64,000 nt of DNA from contig JAFTYS010000018.1 of NCBI GenBank assembly GCA_017461285.1, positions 1 to 64,000 on the forward strand, in the 5' to 3' direction. Positions within the stretch are counted from its first letter, which is position 1; each line of letters begins with the position of its first letter. The position numbers and the translations under genes are program-made. This stretch comes from Bacteroidales bacterium. Lineage in GTDB: Bacteria; Bacteroidota; Bacteroidia; Bacteroidales; UBA932. Positions 44,258 through 52,273 of the stretch are shown piece after piece. Under the pieces are notes generated by a model, which searched no databases, had not been told where the DNA came from, and saw only the letters and a program-made list of their open reading frames with translations.

Positions 44258-47050
44258 ATGAAACGTTTATTTATCATCATCGCGGCCATGTTCGCCGCCA
44301 TCATGGCATTCGGTCAGACTCCGCTTCCAAACGATCCTGCAGTAAGGACCGGAAAGCTGGAGAACGGAATGACCTATTACATCCGTCACAATGACCAGCC
44401 TGCACAGAGAGCAGAATTCTATCTTGCCACTGACGTGGGAGCATTCCAGGAAGAGGATCATCAGGACGGTCTCGCCCACTTCCTCGAGCACATGTGCTTC
44501 AACGGTACCAAGAATTTCCCTGGCAAGGCGCTTCTCGACTGGCTTCAGAGCATCGGAGCAGAATTCGGTAGAAACATCAACGCTTCTACAGGATTCGAGC
44601 AGACACAGTATATGCTCAACAACATCCCTGTCGTAAGGGAGACAATCGTTGACTCATGCCTCCTCATCCTCCACGATTATTCTCACTTCGTGACCTGCGA
44701 TCCTGCTGAAATCGATGCGGAGAGAGGCGTCATCCTCGAGGAGAGACGTACAAGAAGAAACGCAGAGTGGAGACTCTTCGAGAAGTCGCTTCCATATTAC
44801 TATGGTGACACTCCATATGCAAGAAGAACCCTCATCGGTGGAGAGGAGCAGCTCAAGACTTTCGCACCTGAGAGCCTTACAAGCTTCTATGAAACATGGT
44901 GTCGTCCTGATCTTCAGGCAGTTATCGTAGTCGGTGACGTGGACGTCGATCAGATCGAGGCAAAGATCAAGACTATCTTCGCCGACATCCCTGCACCGGT
45001 AAATCCTCAGCCTAAGGTTCTCCACAAGATTCCGGATAATGTAGAGCCTATCGTAGGTATCCTTACAGATCCTGAGATGACTTCTTCAAGCATCGAGGTA
45101 CTTTGGAAGAGCGAGCCTATGCCTAAGGAGTTCATGAACACTGACGTGGCATTCATGACAGACCTCATCAAGATGTATGTACGCCTCATCATGCGTGAGC
45201 GTTTCTCAGATATCACAGCCAAGCCTGACGCACCGTTCCTTGGAGCAAGCTTCTCTATCAGCAACCTCTGCAACTCATGTGACGCTACAATGGGTACTGT
45301 ATCATTCAAGGAAGGTGATGCTGTGAACGCATTCACTGCATTCATGACTGAAATCGAGAAGATGAAGAGATTCGGATTCACCGACGGTGAGGTTCAGCGT
45401 GCAAAGGACAACATCATCAGCAGTTACGAGCGCGCTGTAGAGGCTGCCCCTACCCGCAAGAACGCTGAGTTCGTTTACCCGCTTCTTTACAACTTCTACG
45501 ACAATTCTCCTTATATGGAGCCAGAGACAGAGCTTCAGCTTGCACAGATGGTATGCGCACAGCTCAACGCTCAGATCCTCAACCAGGTAGTAGCTCAGCT
45601 CATCACTGACGAGAACATGGTGATCCTTTACAACGGTCCTGAAAAGGCCGGTCTCGTAAATCCTACAGAGCAGGAGCTCACAGGCGTTCTTGCTGCTGTG
45701 AAGAATGCAGAGATCGCAGCGAACGTAGAGGACAGCGTGAACGAGCCTTTCATCAGCGGCGACCTCAAGGGTTCAGCTGTAAAGAAGGAGGCTGAGACTA
45801 TCTATGGCGCAACTGAATGGACACTCAAGAACGGTGTGAAGGTTGTCGTACTCCCTACACAGTACAAGCAGGATCAGGTAATGTTCACCATCAAGAAGGA
45901 CGGAGGAAACAGTCTTATCGCAACTGAGGACATGCCTTCATTCGAGCAGAACATCTGGACTCTCTTCCTCAACAACTCAGGAATCTCCAAGTTCTCCGGA
46001 ACACAGGTTCCTAAGATGCTTGCAGGAAAGAACCTCAGCGTAACTCCTTTCATCGGTGCTACACAGCATGGCGTTCAGGGATCAAGCACTCCTAAGGATT
46101 TCGAGACTGCACTCCAGATCACGTACCTCTACTTTGCAGATCCACGCTTCGACGAGGCTGAGTATGAGACAGGAATCCAGCAGATCAAGGCTATCCTTCC
46201 TAATATCGCAAAGAACCCTGACTTCCTCTTCCAGAACGCTGCAAACAGGATCCTTTATAACAATCCACGTCTTGCAGAACTCAATGACGAGACTCTTGCA
46301 AAGGCTGATCTTGCTACTATCGAGAGAGTTTACAGAGAACTCTTCAAGGATGCTGCAGGTGCCGAGATGTATATTACCGGTAATGTTGATCCAGCTGCCA
46401 TCAAGCCGCTTGTTGAGAAGTATATCGGTTCTATCGCAAAGGGCAAGAAGGCTGCCAAGGTAAATCAGGACAATGTAATCAGCATCGTGAAGGGTCAGGT
46501 TGACGAGACTGTGAAGCTCCCTATGGAGACTCCTAAGTCAACCGTAATCCAGGTCTATACAGCTTACATGCCTGTTGACACCAAGACAGAGGTTGCTCTC
46601 GAGGTTGCAAACTATGTTCTCGACATGATCTATACAAAGACCATCCGTGAGGAAGAAGGCGGTACATACGGCGTAGGTACTGCAATGGTAGGTCAGAGGG
46701 ATCCTGAGGAAAGGGTGATCATCCAGGTTCAGTTCGACACAAATCCTGAGCAGGCTGCAAAGCTCAGCGAGCTTGCTATCAAGGGTCTGAAGGAACTCGC
46801 TGAGAACGGTCCTGAGCAGGACAAGTTCAACATGGCGATCGAGAACTTCAAGAAGAACCTCCCAGAGTCAAGAATCAACAACTCATACTGGTTCAGCAAT
46901 CTCCAGAATTACTATGAGCATGGTATCGACTTTGACGCTGAGTACGAGGCTGCCGTTAACTCAGTCACCCCAGCTGACGTGAAGGCTGTCCTTCAGGCAG
47001 TGCTTGCACAGAACAACCTTATCGAGATTACATCTGCTCCTCAGGAGTAG
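44258..47050 (+). CDS. M16 family zinc metalloprotease (insulinase/pitrilysin type)
   Basis: 930 aa with a signal peptide (about 1-20). Inverted zinc motif HFLEH (74-78) with the third ligand region around AERGVILEE (about 150). Two M16 and two M16_C lobes are expected from the length; the C-terminal half (from about 520) has no zinc motif, as usual for the inactive half. Probably degrades peptides in the periplasm. Codon use is strongly biased, suggesting high expression. A bidirectional terminator follows at 47071-47104. Confidence 0.93.
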   Translation: MKRLFIIIAAMFAAIMAFGQTPLPNDPAVRTGKLENGMTYYIRHNDQPAQRAEFYLATDVGAFQEEDHQDGLAHFLEHMCFNGTKNFPGKALLDWLQSIGAEFGRNINASTGFEQTQYMLNNIPVVRETIVDSCLLILHDYSHFVTCDPAEIDAERGVILEERRTRRNAEWRLFEKSLPYYYGDTPYARRTLIGGEEQLKTFAPESLTSFYETWCRPDLQAVIVVGDVDVDQIEAKIKTIFADIPAPVNPQPKVLHKIPDNVEPIVGILTDPEMTSSSIEVLWKSEPMPKEFMNTDVAFMTDLIKMYVRLIMRERFSDITAKPDAPFLGASFSISNLCNSCDATMGTVSFKEGDAVNAFTAFMTEIEKMKRFGFTDGEVQRAKDNIISSYERAVEAAPTRKNAEFVYPLLYNFYDNSPYMEPETELQLAQMVCAQLNAQILNQVVAQLITDENMVILYNGPEKAGLVNPTEQELTGVLAAVKNAEIAANVEDSVNEPFISGDLKGSAVKKEAETIYGATEWTLKNGVKVVVLPTQYKQDQVMFTIKKDGGNSLIATEDMPSFEQNIWTLFLNNSGISKFSGTQVPKMLAGKNLSVTPFIGATQHGVQGSSTPKDFETALQITYLYFADPRFDEAEYETGIQQIKAILPNIAKNPDFLFQNAANRILYNNPRLAELNDETLAKADLATIERVYRELFKDAAGAEMYITGNVDPAAIKPLVEKYIGSIAKGKKAAKVNQDNVISIVKGQVDETVKLPMETPKSTVIQVYTAYMPVDTKTEVALEVANYVLDMIYTKTIREEEGGTYGVGTAMVGQRDPEERVIIQVQFDTNPEQAAKLSELAIKGLKELAENGPEQDKFNMAIENFKKNLPESRINNSYWFSNLQNYYEHGIDFDAEYEAAVNSVTPADVKAVLQAVLAQNNLIEITSAPQE

Positions 47051-47070
47051 GTGTAACCTCACCTATAAAC

Positions 47071-47104
47071 AAAAAATCCAAGGCTTTCAGCCTTGGATTT
47101 TTTT
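47071..47104. terminator. Bidirectional terminator between the M16 protease and ferredoxin genes
   Basis: ATCCAAGGCT and AGCCTTGGAT form a 10-bp stem with a 3-nt loop, preceded by six A and followed by seven T, so it can end transcripts from both sides. Confidence 0.92.
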
Positions 47105-47127
47105 GTCTGTGAATACAGGCTACTGGA

Positions 47128-47298
47128 TTATTCGCCTGGTACGATTGCACCCATTGGGCATACGTCTGCACAAGTTCCGCAGTCGATGCATACGTTTGGA
47201 TCGATCTTGTAGATGTCACCCTCTGAAATAGCGCCTGTAGGGCACTCGCCAAGACATGTACCGCAAGCAGCGCAGTCTTCTGTAATTCTGTAAGCCAT
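47128..47298 (-). CDS. 2[4Fe-4S] ferredoxin
   Basis: 56 aa, a gene shorter than usual ORF cut-offs. It begins MAYRITEDCAACGTC, has a second cluster motif CIDCGTCADVCP and ends IVPGE. Two CxxCxxCxxxCP motifs make it a clostridial-type ferredoxin. It is a likely electron acceptor for the NifJ enzyme encoded 5 kb away (inference). It has its own promoter (47359-47389) and a small hairpin in the leader. Confidence 0.95.
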   Translation of the reverse strand: MAYRITEDCAACGTCLGECPTGAISEGDIYKIDPNVCIDCGTCADVCPMGAIVPGE

Positions 47299-47335
47299 TT
47301 TCTTATCCTTTTAAAAGTTAGTATATTCAATCACG

Positions 47336-47350
47336 ATGCCTCAAAGGCAT
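47336..47350 (-). other. Small hairpin at the start of the ferredoxin leader
   Basis: ATGCCT, 3-nt spacer, AGGCAT: a perfect 6-bp stem at or near the 5' end of the transcript. Might protect the mRNA; inference only. Confidence 0.4.
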
Positions 47351-47358
47351 TCCAACTG

Positions 47359-47389
47359 CAAATTTAGACAAATAATTTAGATATTCAAA
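47359..47389 (-). promoter_or_regulatory. Ferredoxin promoter, full consensus
   Basis: TTTG (47386-47389), exactly 19 nt, then TAAATTTG (47359-47366) on the minus strand: the best match in the window to the Bacteroidetes consensus. Confidence 0.85.
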
Positions 47390-47412
47390 GTCAGACTTCA
47401 CATGATTTGTAC

Positions 47413-47420
47413 TATCTTTG
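47413..47420 (+). promoter_or_regulatory. Promoter -7 box (TATCTTTG) of the DUF1573 gene
   Basis: TATCTTTG, 26 nt before the ATG at 47447. It lies downstream of the first in-frame start (47402), which excludes that start. Confidence 0.6.
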
Positions 47421-47446
47421 TCATAGGTATATATAAACGTCAGATC

Positions 47447-48544
47447 ATGATAAGGAACACACTTGCGGCCATAGCTGCATCATTCATATTCAGCGTATTG
47501 TCACTTTCGGCACAGGAAAGGCTGGCAAACGGTATCGAGTTCGACAGATATGTCCATAATTTCGGAGATATCCTGCTCGATAACGGTCCTGTCTCATGTA
47601 CATTCACTCTCAGCAACAAAGGAAACAAGCCGGTGGTGATATACAATGTGACGACTACATGCGGCTGCACAGACGTCGAATGGACCAGGGAGCCCATAAG
47701 AGCCGGAGGCAAGGGCGAGATCACTGTGACATATTCCAACGATGAAGGCCCCTACCCTTTCGACAAGAGCCTCACCGTATATATGTCTGATGAGAAGAAA
47801 CCGGTGATCCTCAAGCTCAGGGGTGTTTCAAACGAGAAGCCTCGTCCTCTGGAAGATCTGTATCCGGTCCATTATGGTTCTCTGGGGGTGAAGGAAGATC
47901 TGATTTCATGCGGAAATCTGGAGCAAGGCGGAAGCAGGAGTGATGCCTTCATGGTGGCGAACCTGTCTTCGGCCCCGATAGACCTTACATTCAGCCAGAT
48001 TTCCGAGAATCTGACACTCAGCGTTTCGCAAAATCCGATTCCGGCAAAAGGTACAGCCGAGGTAAGGTTCACTGTCAAGGCTGACCGTGATATCTGGGGC
48101 AAGCATACATATTGGGCTGTTCCTTTGCTCAACGGTAAAAGCTACAGGAACGGTGAGGGCAGCGACAAGATAGGAGTACGAGCATTCACAAAGGAGAATT
48201 TCAGCAATCTGACCGACGAACAGAAACAGAAGGGCCCTATGCCTCGCTTCGAGACCAGCACATTCTCATTCGGAAATGCGAAGATCGGCACGGAGATACA
48301 TGCCACATTCAAGTTCAAGAATGAAGGAAAGAGTGATTTCCTCATATACAAGGTCGATACAGATGCATGTTGCTATTCTCATAGCGACATCCCGGTAGCA
48401 GGCCCCGGCGAGACCGTTTCGTTCAGGGTACATATCGACACCAAGGACATGAAGAAGGGTGAGAGTCTGACGATCATCACATTGACTACAAACTCCCCTA
48501 CCCGTCCGATCATCAATCTTTTTGTTTCGGGATATCTGGAGTAA
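47447..48544 (+). CDS. Tandem DUF1573 periplasmic/envelope protein
   Basis: 365 aa with signal peptide (MIRNTLAAIAASF to SLSAQ). Two Ig-like DUF1573 units: FDRYVHNFGDI with TTTCGCTDVEW (about 30-125), and FETSTFSFGNAKIGTEIHATF with KVDTDACCYS (about 265-365). DUF1573 proteins are common in Bacteroidetes envelopes, with no agreed function; the Cys-Gly-Cys and Cys-Cys motifs are typical. A long hairpin follows the stop. Confidence 0.82.
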   Translation: MIRNTLAAIAASFIFSVLSLSAQERLANGIEFDRYVHNFGDILLDNGPVSCTFTLSNKGNKPVVIYNVTTTCGCTDVEWTREPIRAGGKGEITVTYSNDEGPYPFDKSLTVYMSDEKKPVILKLRGVSNEKPRPLEDLYPVHYGSLGVKEDLISCGNLEQGGSRSDAFMVANLSSAPIDLTFSQISENLTLSVSQNPIPAKGTAEVRFTVKADRDIWGKHTYWAVPLLNGKSYRNGEGSDKIGVRAFTKENFSNLTDEQKQKGPMPRFETSTFSFGNAKIGTEIHATFKFKNEGKSDFLIYKVDTDACCYSHSDIPVAGPGETVSFRVHIDTKDMKKGESLTIITLTTNSPTRPIINLFVSGYLE

Positions 48545-48550
48545 CAATTC

Positions 48551-48605
48551 ACATACGGGCTCGGGAAACAGAAAAGAAGGGGAAATGTTTCCCGAGCCCA
48601 TATGT
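48551..48605. other. Long hairpin between the DUF1573 and metal transporter genes
   Basis: Arms 48551-48570 and 48586-48605 pair over 20 positions with one mismatch; the inner 14 bp (GGGCTCGGGAAACA) are perfect, with a 15-nt purine-rich loop. No T-run follows on either strand, so a factor-independent terminator is uncertain. A terminator, RNA processing site or leader structure of the transporter mRNA are all possible. Confidence 0.65.
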
Positions 48606-48608
48606 AAA

Positions 48609-48622
48609 TTTATCATGATAAA
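48609..48622. promoter_or_regulatory. 14-bp perfect palindrome upstream of the metal transporter, candidate operator
   Basis: TTTATCATGATAAA is a perfect palindrome ending 11 nt before the ATG at 48634. Size and position suit a metal-responsive repressor site of the Fur or DtxR/MntR kind; inference. Confidence 0.45.
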
Positions 48623-48633
48623 GATTTCTGACA

Positions 48634-49851
48634 ATGCATTTGTTTATTGATATATTGAGGAACAGCATTCTGATTACAGGACTGGTCGTTGTCATGATGA
48701 TGATGATCGAGTCGTTGAATATCGAGTCGAAAGGATTGCTGTTCAAGGGATTGAAGCGTACGAAAGTCGGTCAGGTAGTGTTCGGAGCTCTTCTGGGATC
48801 AATCCCGGGATGCATGGGAGGTTTTGCAACTGTTTCTCCCTATACACACCGGCTTTTCAGTTTCGGAGCTCTTGTAGCCATGATGATAGCATCTTCAGGT
48901 GACGAGGCTTTCGTCATGCTCGCCATGATTCCTGATCAGGCGCTTATACTTTTTGCCGTACTCTTCATAATTGCCGTGATTGTCGGCATCGGCACGGACA
49001 GGATATATGACAGGATTCATGAAAAGCATTGCGACAAGCAGGATCATGAAGAATGCGGAGCTGATACAGACTGCCATGACGGCTATGTAGTGCACGAACT
49101 TTCTGACTGCTGTGATGACAGCCCGGAAACCAGGAATACGGAGAAATGCTTCCACACATGTCACGACGAGGCACACAACGGCATGTCCATATCTTCTCAC
49201 AAGCACAAGCGACATTACGGATGGAAGAGGATAGTGATGTTCATCGGCCTTGCAGTTTTCATCGCGGCACTGGCATCAGGACAGTTGGGACATGACCATT
49301 CCGCACACGCAGAACATGCCCATCATGAGCATCATCATGCCACGATCGAGACTGAGCATGAGCACGACGGATTTCATATCGATCTGCTGAGCGAGGATTG
49401 GATGAATGTCCTGTTTGCAGGATTGAGCGTGATAGTTCTTTTCGTCCTTCTGCTTGCTTCAGATCATTTTGTGGAAGAACATCTCTGGAACCATATAGTG
49501 AAGAAGCATCTTCCGACAATATTCGCATGGACATTCGGTGTGCTGCTGGTTCTCGGAATTGCTCTCCAGTATGTCGATATAGACCGATGGATCAGTGATA
49601 ATGTCGCACTCATGATTCTATTGGCGACATTGATAGGAATCATTCCGGAATCCGGTCCTCATCTGATTTTCGTAACACTGTTTGCTGCCGGTGTAGTGCC
49701 GTTCCCTGTTCTCCTGGCAAGTTCGATATCTCAGGACGGTCATGCTTCGATTCCGCTTCTGGCAGAAAGCAAGAAGAGCTTCGCCTGGGCGAAGCTCATC
49801 AATTGCGTTGTTGCCATCATCGCAGGATTCGGTGCGATGATCCTTATGTAA
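48634..49851 (+). CDS. Histidine-rich multi-spanning metal transporter (ArsP_2/putative manganese exporter type)
   Basis: 405 aa. Membrane segments near 5-30, 45-70, 75-100, 100-122, then a cytoplasmic or periplasmic loop (about 125-200) very rich in His, Asp and Cys (for example HEKHCDKQDHEECG). A second His-rich loop is at about 222-245 (HDHSAHAEHAHHEHHH). Five or so further segments follow, with IGIIPESGPHLIFV repeating the earlier GSIPGCMGGF theme, i.e. an inverted-repeat fold. This fits the family described as putative 10-TM heavy-metal exporter. The metal is unknown (Mn, Zn or another). A palindrome sits right upstream. Confidence 0.78.
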   Translation: MHLFIDILRNSILITGLVVVMMMMIESLNIESKGLLFKGLKRTKVGQVVFGALLGSIPGCMGGFATVSPYTHRLFSFGALVAMMIASSGDEAFVMLAMIPDQALILFAVLFIIAVIVGIGTDRIYDRIHEKHCDKQDHEECGADTDCHDGYVVHELSDCCDDSPETRNTEKCFHTCHDEAHNGMSISSHKHKRHYGWKRIVMFIGLAVFIAALASGQLGHDHSAHAEHAHHEHHHATIETEHEHDGFHIDLLSEDWMNVLFAGLSVIVLFVLLLASDHFVEEHLWNHIVKKHLPTIFAWTFGVLLVLGIALQYVDIDRWISDNVALMILLATLIGIIPESGPHLIFVTLFAAGVVPFPVLLASSISQDGHASIPLLAESKKSFAWAKLINCVVAIIAGFGAMILM

Positions 49852-49859
49852 CGGGACTC

Positions 49860-51461
49860 CTATCTATAGACCAGTTCCCACTCATCCACATGCATCACAG
49901 AGCCGACACCACCTGTGAAATAATCACCATACTGGCTTGACGATGCTACCGCAACGATATATTTCGGTTTGCGGACAGTATCCCTGTAATCCAGGACACA
50001 CTCGAACTCCACATATTTACCTTCTGTATCGACATCGGTCTCAAGTCTGCCCAGAGCGATGATATGAGGGTCATTGTCGAAATCCACGAAAGTCTGGGAG
50101 GCTGTCATTACTCTGAACGGCTCATCCCAGTCTGCAAGCAGGATCATGATCTGAGCCTTATCCATCTGTCCCATCTTGTCAGAATGCTCTCCGGATGCAT
50201 TATCTATGACTTTCGGAGCATAAGAATAATAACCCTTGAGCGAGTACGGCCTTGATGTGAACGGAGTACCCCAGTCGAGTTCCGCTCCGACTCCTCCTGA
50301 AATGGTAGCTTTCAGGAACTGTCCTGTAAAGATATTGCCGGCTGCAAACATACCGAACACCTTCACGCTTTCAAGACGGACAGCTGTTCCGGAAACCACG
50401 AACTTTGTTTCAGGACGGGTGGAATTGACAGCAGACATCATGTTGACTCCGGAATTGGCACATCCCCATACCTGCTCCACTCCTTCAGGCATCGGATACC
50501 ATGTATAACCGCCCGGATCACCCTGATGCCACTCATCGAAAGACATGTTAGGAAGCTGGACAGGATTTTCCGTGACGAACGCATATTCTTCGCTTATCTC
50601 ATCGTCGCATACGACTCTTGCCATATATTCCGTACCAGGTTTCAGCTGATCCACAAAAGCATGGATCTCCGTTCCCTTGACATCCGTTGCCAGCTTGATC
50701 CATGATTCGGCACCCGTCTCCTTGTACTGTATATAAGGAGTACCGTTTCCTTTGAATACGGCATTGATATCCGCCTTGTAGCACCATGCATTTACGGATG
50801 TGATTTCCAGATTGATCAGCTTATGGACAGCAGTGAACTGCCATTCGTAATACTCCAGATCCTTATAGACCGTGAATGTCCTGGATATCACACAGTCCAG
50901 ATTCATCGGAAGAATGACCTTTTCCCTTTTTTCAACCGTCTCGTTACCGACTGCAACGTAACCGAAGGTCGAATCGATCTGCGAACCCTGGGCCTCAAGC
51001 TTCATCCTTTCGAAACGGATATCGGACAATGACTGGCCTTCCGGAAAATATGCTATTATCGTCTTCTTCTCTATATCAAAGACGGCTTCCCCTACCATTC
51101 CGTCACATACGACATATCTCTCTATAGGCTGCTCAGCCACTATAGTCCACTCATATGTCTGATCAGGATATGTCTGATACGATATCACGAAAGGCTTGGT
51201 AAGGTCGAGGATCTCCGGCATCTCAACAGAAGGAACGGCACCTTCAGTAAATTCATAGTCCAAGACAGCCGACATGGAGATATCAGCAGTCTCTTCAAGC
51301 ACGACCTTTACTGTTCTTGAAGCTGCATCAATGGTGACAGACTTCTGTCCTTCCACTTCAAATGCAGTGATTTCAGCCACGCTGAGCGGATATGACAAAG
51401 GATTCTCGAGGCAGGAAACTGCCATGATCATAGCAGTTATGATTATCAATGTTCTTTTCAT
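49860..51461 (-). CDS. PCMD-domain surface lipoprotein, last gene of the DUF4493/PCMD operon
   Basis: 533 aa. Lipobox VSC (Cys16). N-terminal Ig-like domains (about 25-310) and a C-terminal putative carbohydrate metabolism domain (PCMD, about 318-533): MSFDEWHQ, AAGNIFTGQF, LDWGTPFTSRPYSLKGYYSY, and the end YFTGGVGSVMHVDEWELVY. PCMD is a jelly-roll-like domain frequent in Bacteroidales surface proteins, suggested to bind or act on glycans but unproven. It overlaps the barrel gene by ATGA. The same domain ends two other genes of this operon. Confidence 0.8.
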   Translation of the reverse strand: MKRTLIIITAMIMAVSCLENPLSYPLSVAEITAFEVEGQKSVTIDAASRTVKVVLEETADISMSAVLDYEFTEGAVPSVEMPEILDLTKPFVISYQTYPDQTYEWTIVAEQPIERYVVCDGMVGEAVFDIEKKTIIAYFPEGQSLSDIRFERMKLEAQGSQIDSTFGYVAVGNETVEKREKVILPMNLDCVISRTFTVYKDLEYYEWQFTAVHKLINLEITSVNAWCYKADINAVFKGNGTPYIQYKETGAESWIKLATDVKGTEIHAFVDQLKPGTEYMARVVCDDEISEEYAFVTENPVQLPNMSFDEWHQGDPGGYTWYPMPEGVEQVWGCANSGVNMMSAVNSTRPETKFVVSGTAVRLESVKVFGMFAAGNIFTGQFLKATISGGVGAELDWGTPFTSRPYSLKGYYSYAPKVIDNASGEHSDKMGQMDKAQIMILLADWDEPFRVMTASQTFVDFDNDPHIIALGRLETDVDTEGKYVEFECVLDYRDTVRKPKYIVAVASSSQYGDYFTGGVGSVMHVDEWELVYR

Positions 51462-52273
51462 TTCCTGTCACCTCCATTCTTTTTTGAAACAGCAGGAAGA
51501 TAGAACGAAAGTCCCAGGTTTATCGACAAAGGATTTATCCTGAAATTCGCGCCGCTCTGCTGCATGACACTGACGTCAACCTTGTTGGTTTCCTGTCTGA
51601 TATACTGGTAACTCAAGCCTAAGATTCCCACTGCGACTTCAACGCAGACCTCATTCGTAGCAAAGACACAAAGTCCCGGCACGACATTGAGCGCAGCTCC
51701 ATATATATCCTGGAACGTACCCTGATTACGGCCGTTCACGACCTGATATGATACAGACTGCCCGATATCGCAACCAAGACGCAATTCTCCGAACATGGCG
51801 ATCCTGCGGCTGTTGGCTATAGGCATATAGTACCTGGCCGTAACAGCACCCGAATATGAATTCTTCAGAAAATGGAAATCATTCAGGTCAAATGAAGCCA
51901 GATCACCTAAAGAGAGACCAAGAGTGTTAAGTCCCAGTTCTGTCCTGTCATAATCAAATCTGGCACCGATGGAAAGATTGTCTTTGATGAAATATGAGAA
52001 CGATGGTGCCACGCCATATGTCTGCAAGCTTCCCTTTACTCCCGAAAGGAGAGAGAACAAGGCCGAATATCCGGCATCATCAGCTCCGTTGCCGAGATCA
52101 TATGTCTTATAAGAAAACGACAGTCCTCCTCCCATATATCCCTTAGGGATGAAAACGGAGTTCATCTTGCCTACACCGCGGTCAAAGGCAGCAGCCTCTT
52201 CCTCGGAAGAAGAGGCTGACACCATAGGTGCGATGATGATAATGCACAGAAAAGTCAATAATAACTTCTTCAT
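51458..52273 (-). CDS. Small outer-membrane beta-barrel-like protein
   Basis: 271 aa with cleavable signal (MVSASS). Amphipathic strands alternate throughout (GGGLSFSYKTYDLG, SIGARFDYDRTELG, GAVTARYYMP, LGLSFYLP), as in 8- to 12-stranded outer-membrane barrels. No family name is recognised. Its start overlaps the stop of the 752-aa PCMD gene by one base. It may anchor or export the surface lipoproteins of the operon, or merely be a porin-like component. Confidence 0.65.
   Translation of the reverse strand: MKKLLLTFLCIIIIAPMVSASSSEEEAAAFDRGVGKMNSVFIPKGYMGGGLSFSYKTYDLGNGADDAGYSALFSLLSGVKGSLQTYGVAPSFSYFIKDNLSIGARFDYDRTELGLNTLGLSLGDLASFDLNDFHFLKNSYSGAVTARYYMPIANSRRIAMFGELRLGCDIGQSVSYQVVNGRNQGTFQDIYGAALNVVPGLCVFATNEVCVEVAVGILGLSYQYIRQETNKVDVSVMQQSGANFRINPLSINLGLSFYLPAVSKKNGGDRK

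Noticed and set aside
47028..47330. 100-aa open frame on the minus strand over the ferredoxin gene
   Set aside because: It is a different frame of the same stretch. The real product is the 56-aa ferredoxin at 47128-47298, with two perfect cluster motifs and a consensus promoter.
47402..47446. Upstream start of the DUF1573 gene
   Set aside because: The promoter box 47413-47420 lies within this stretch, and the signal peptide starts at 47447.
48551..48605. Known manganese riboswitch in front of the metal transporter
   Set aside because: Only a single long stem is seen; the multi-branch elements of the yybP-ykoY type were not recognised.
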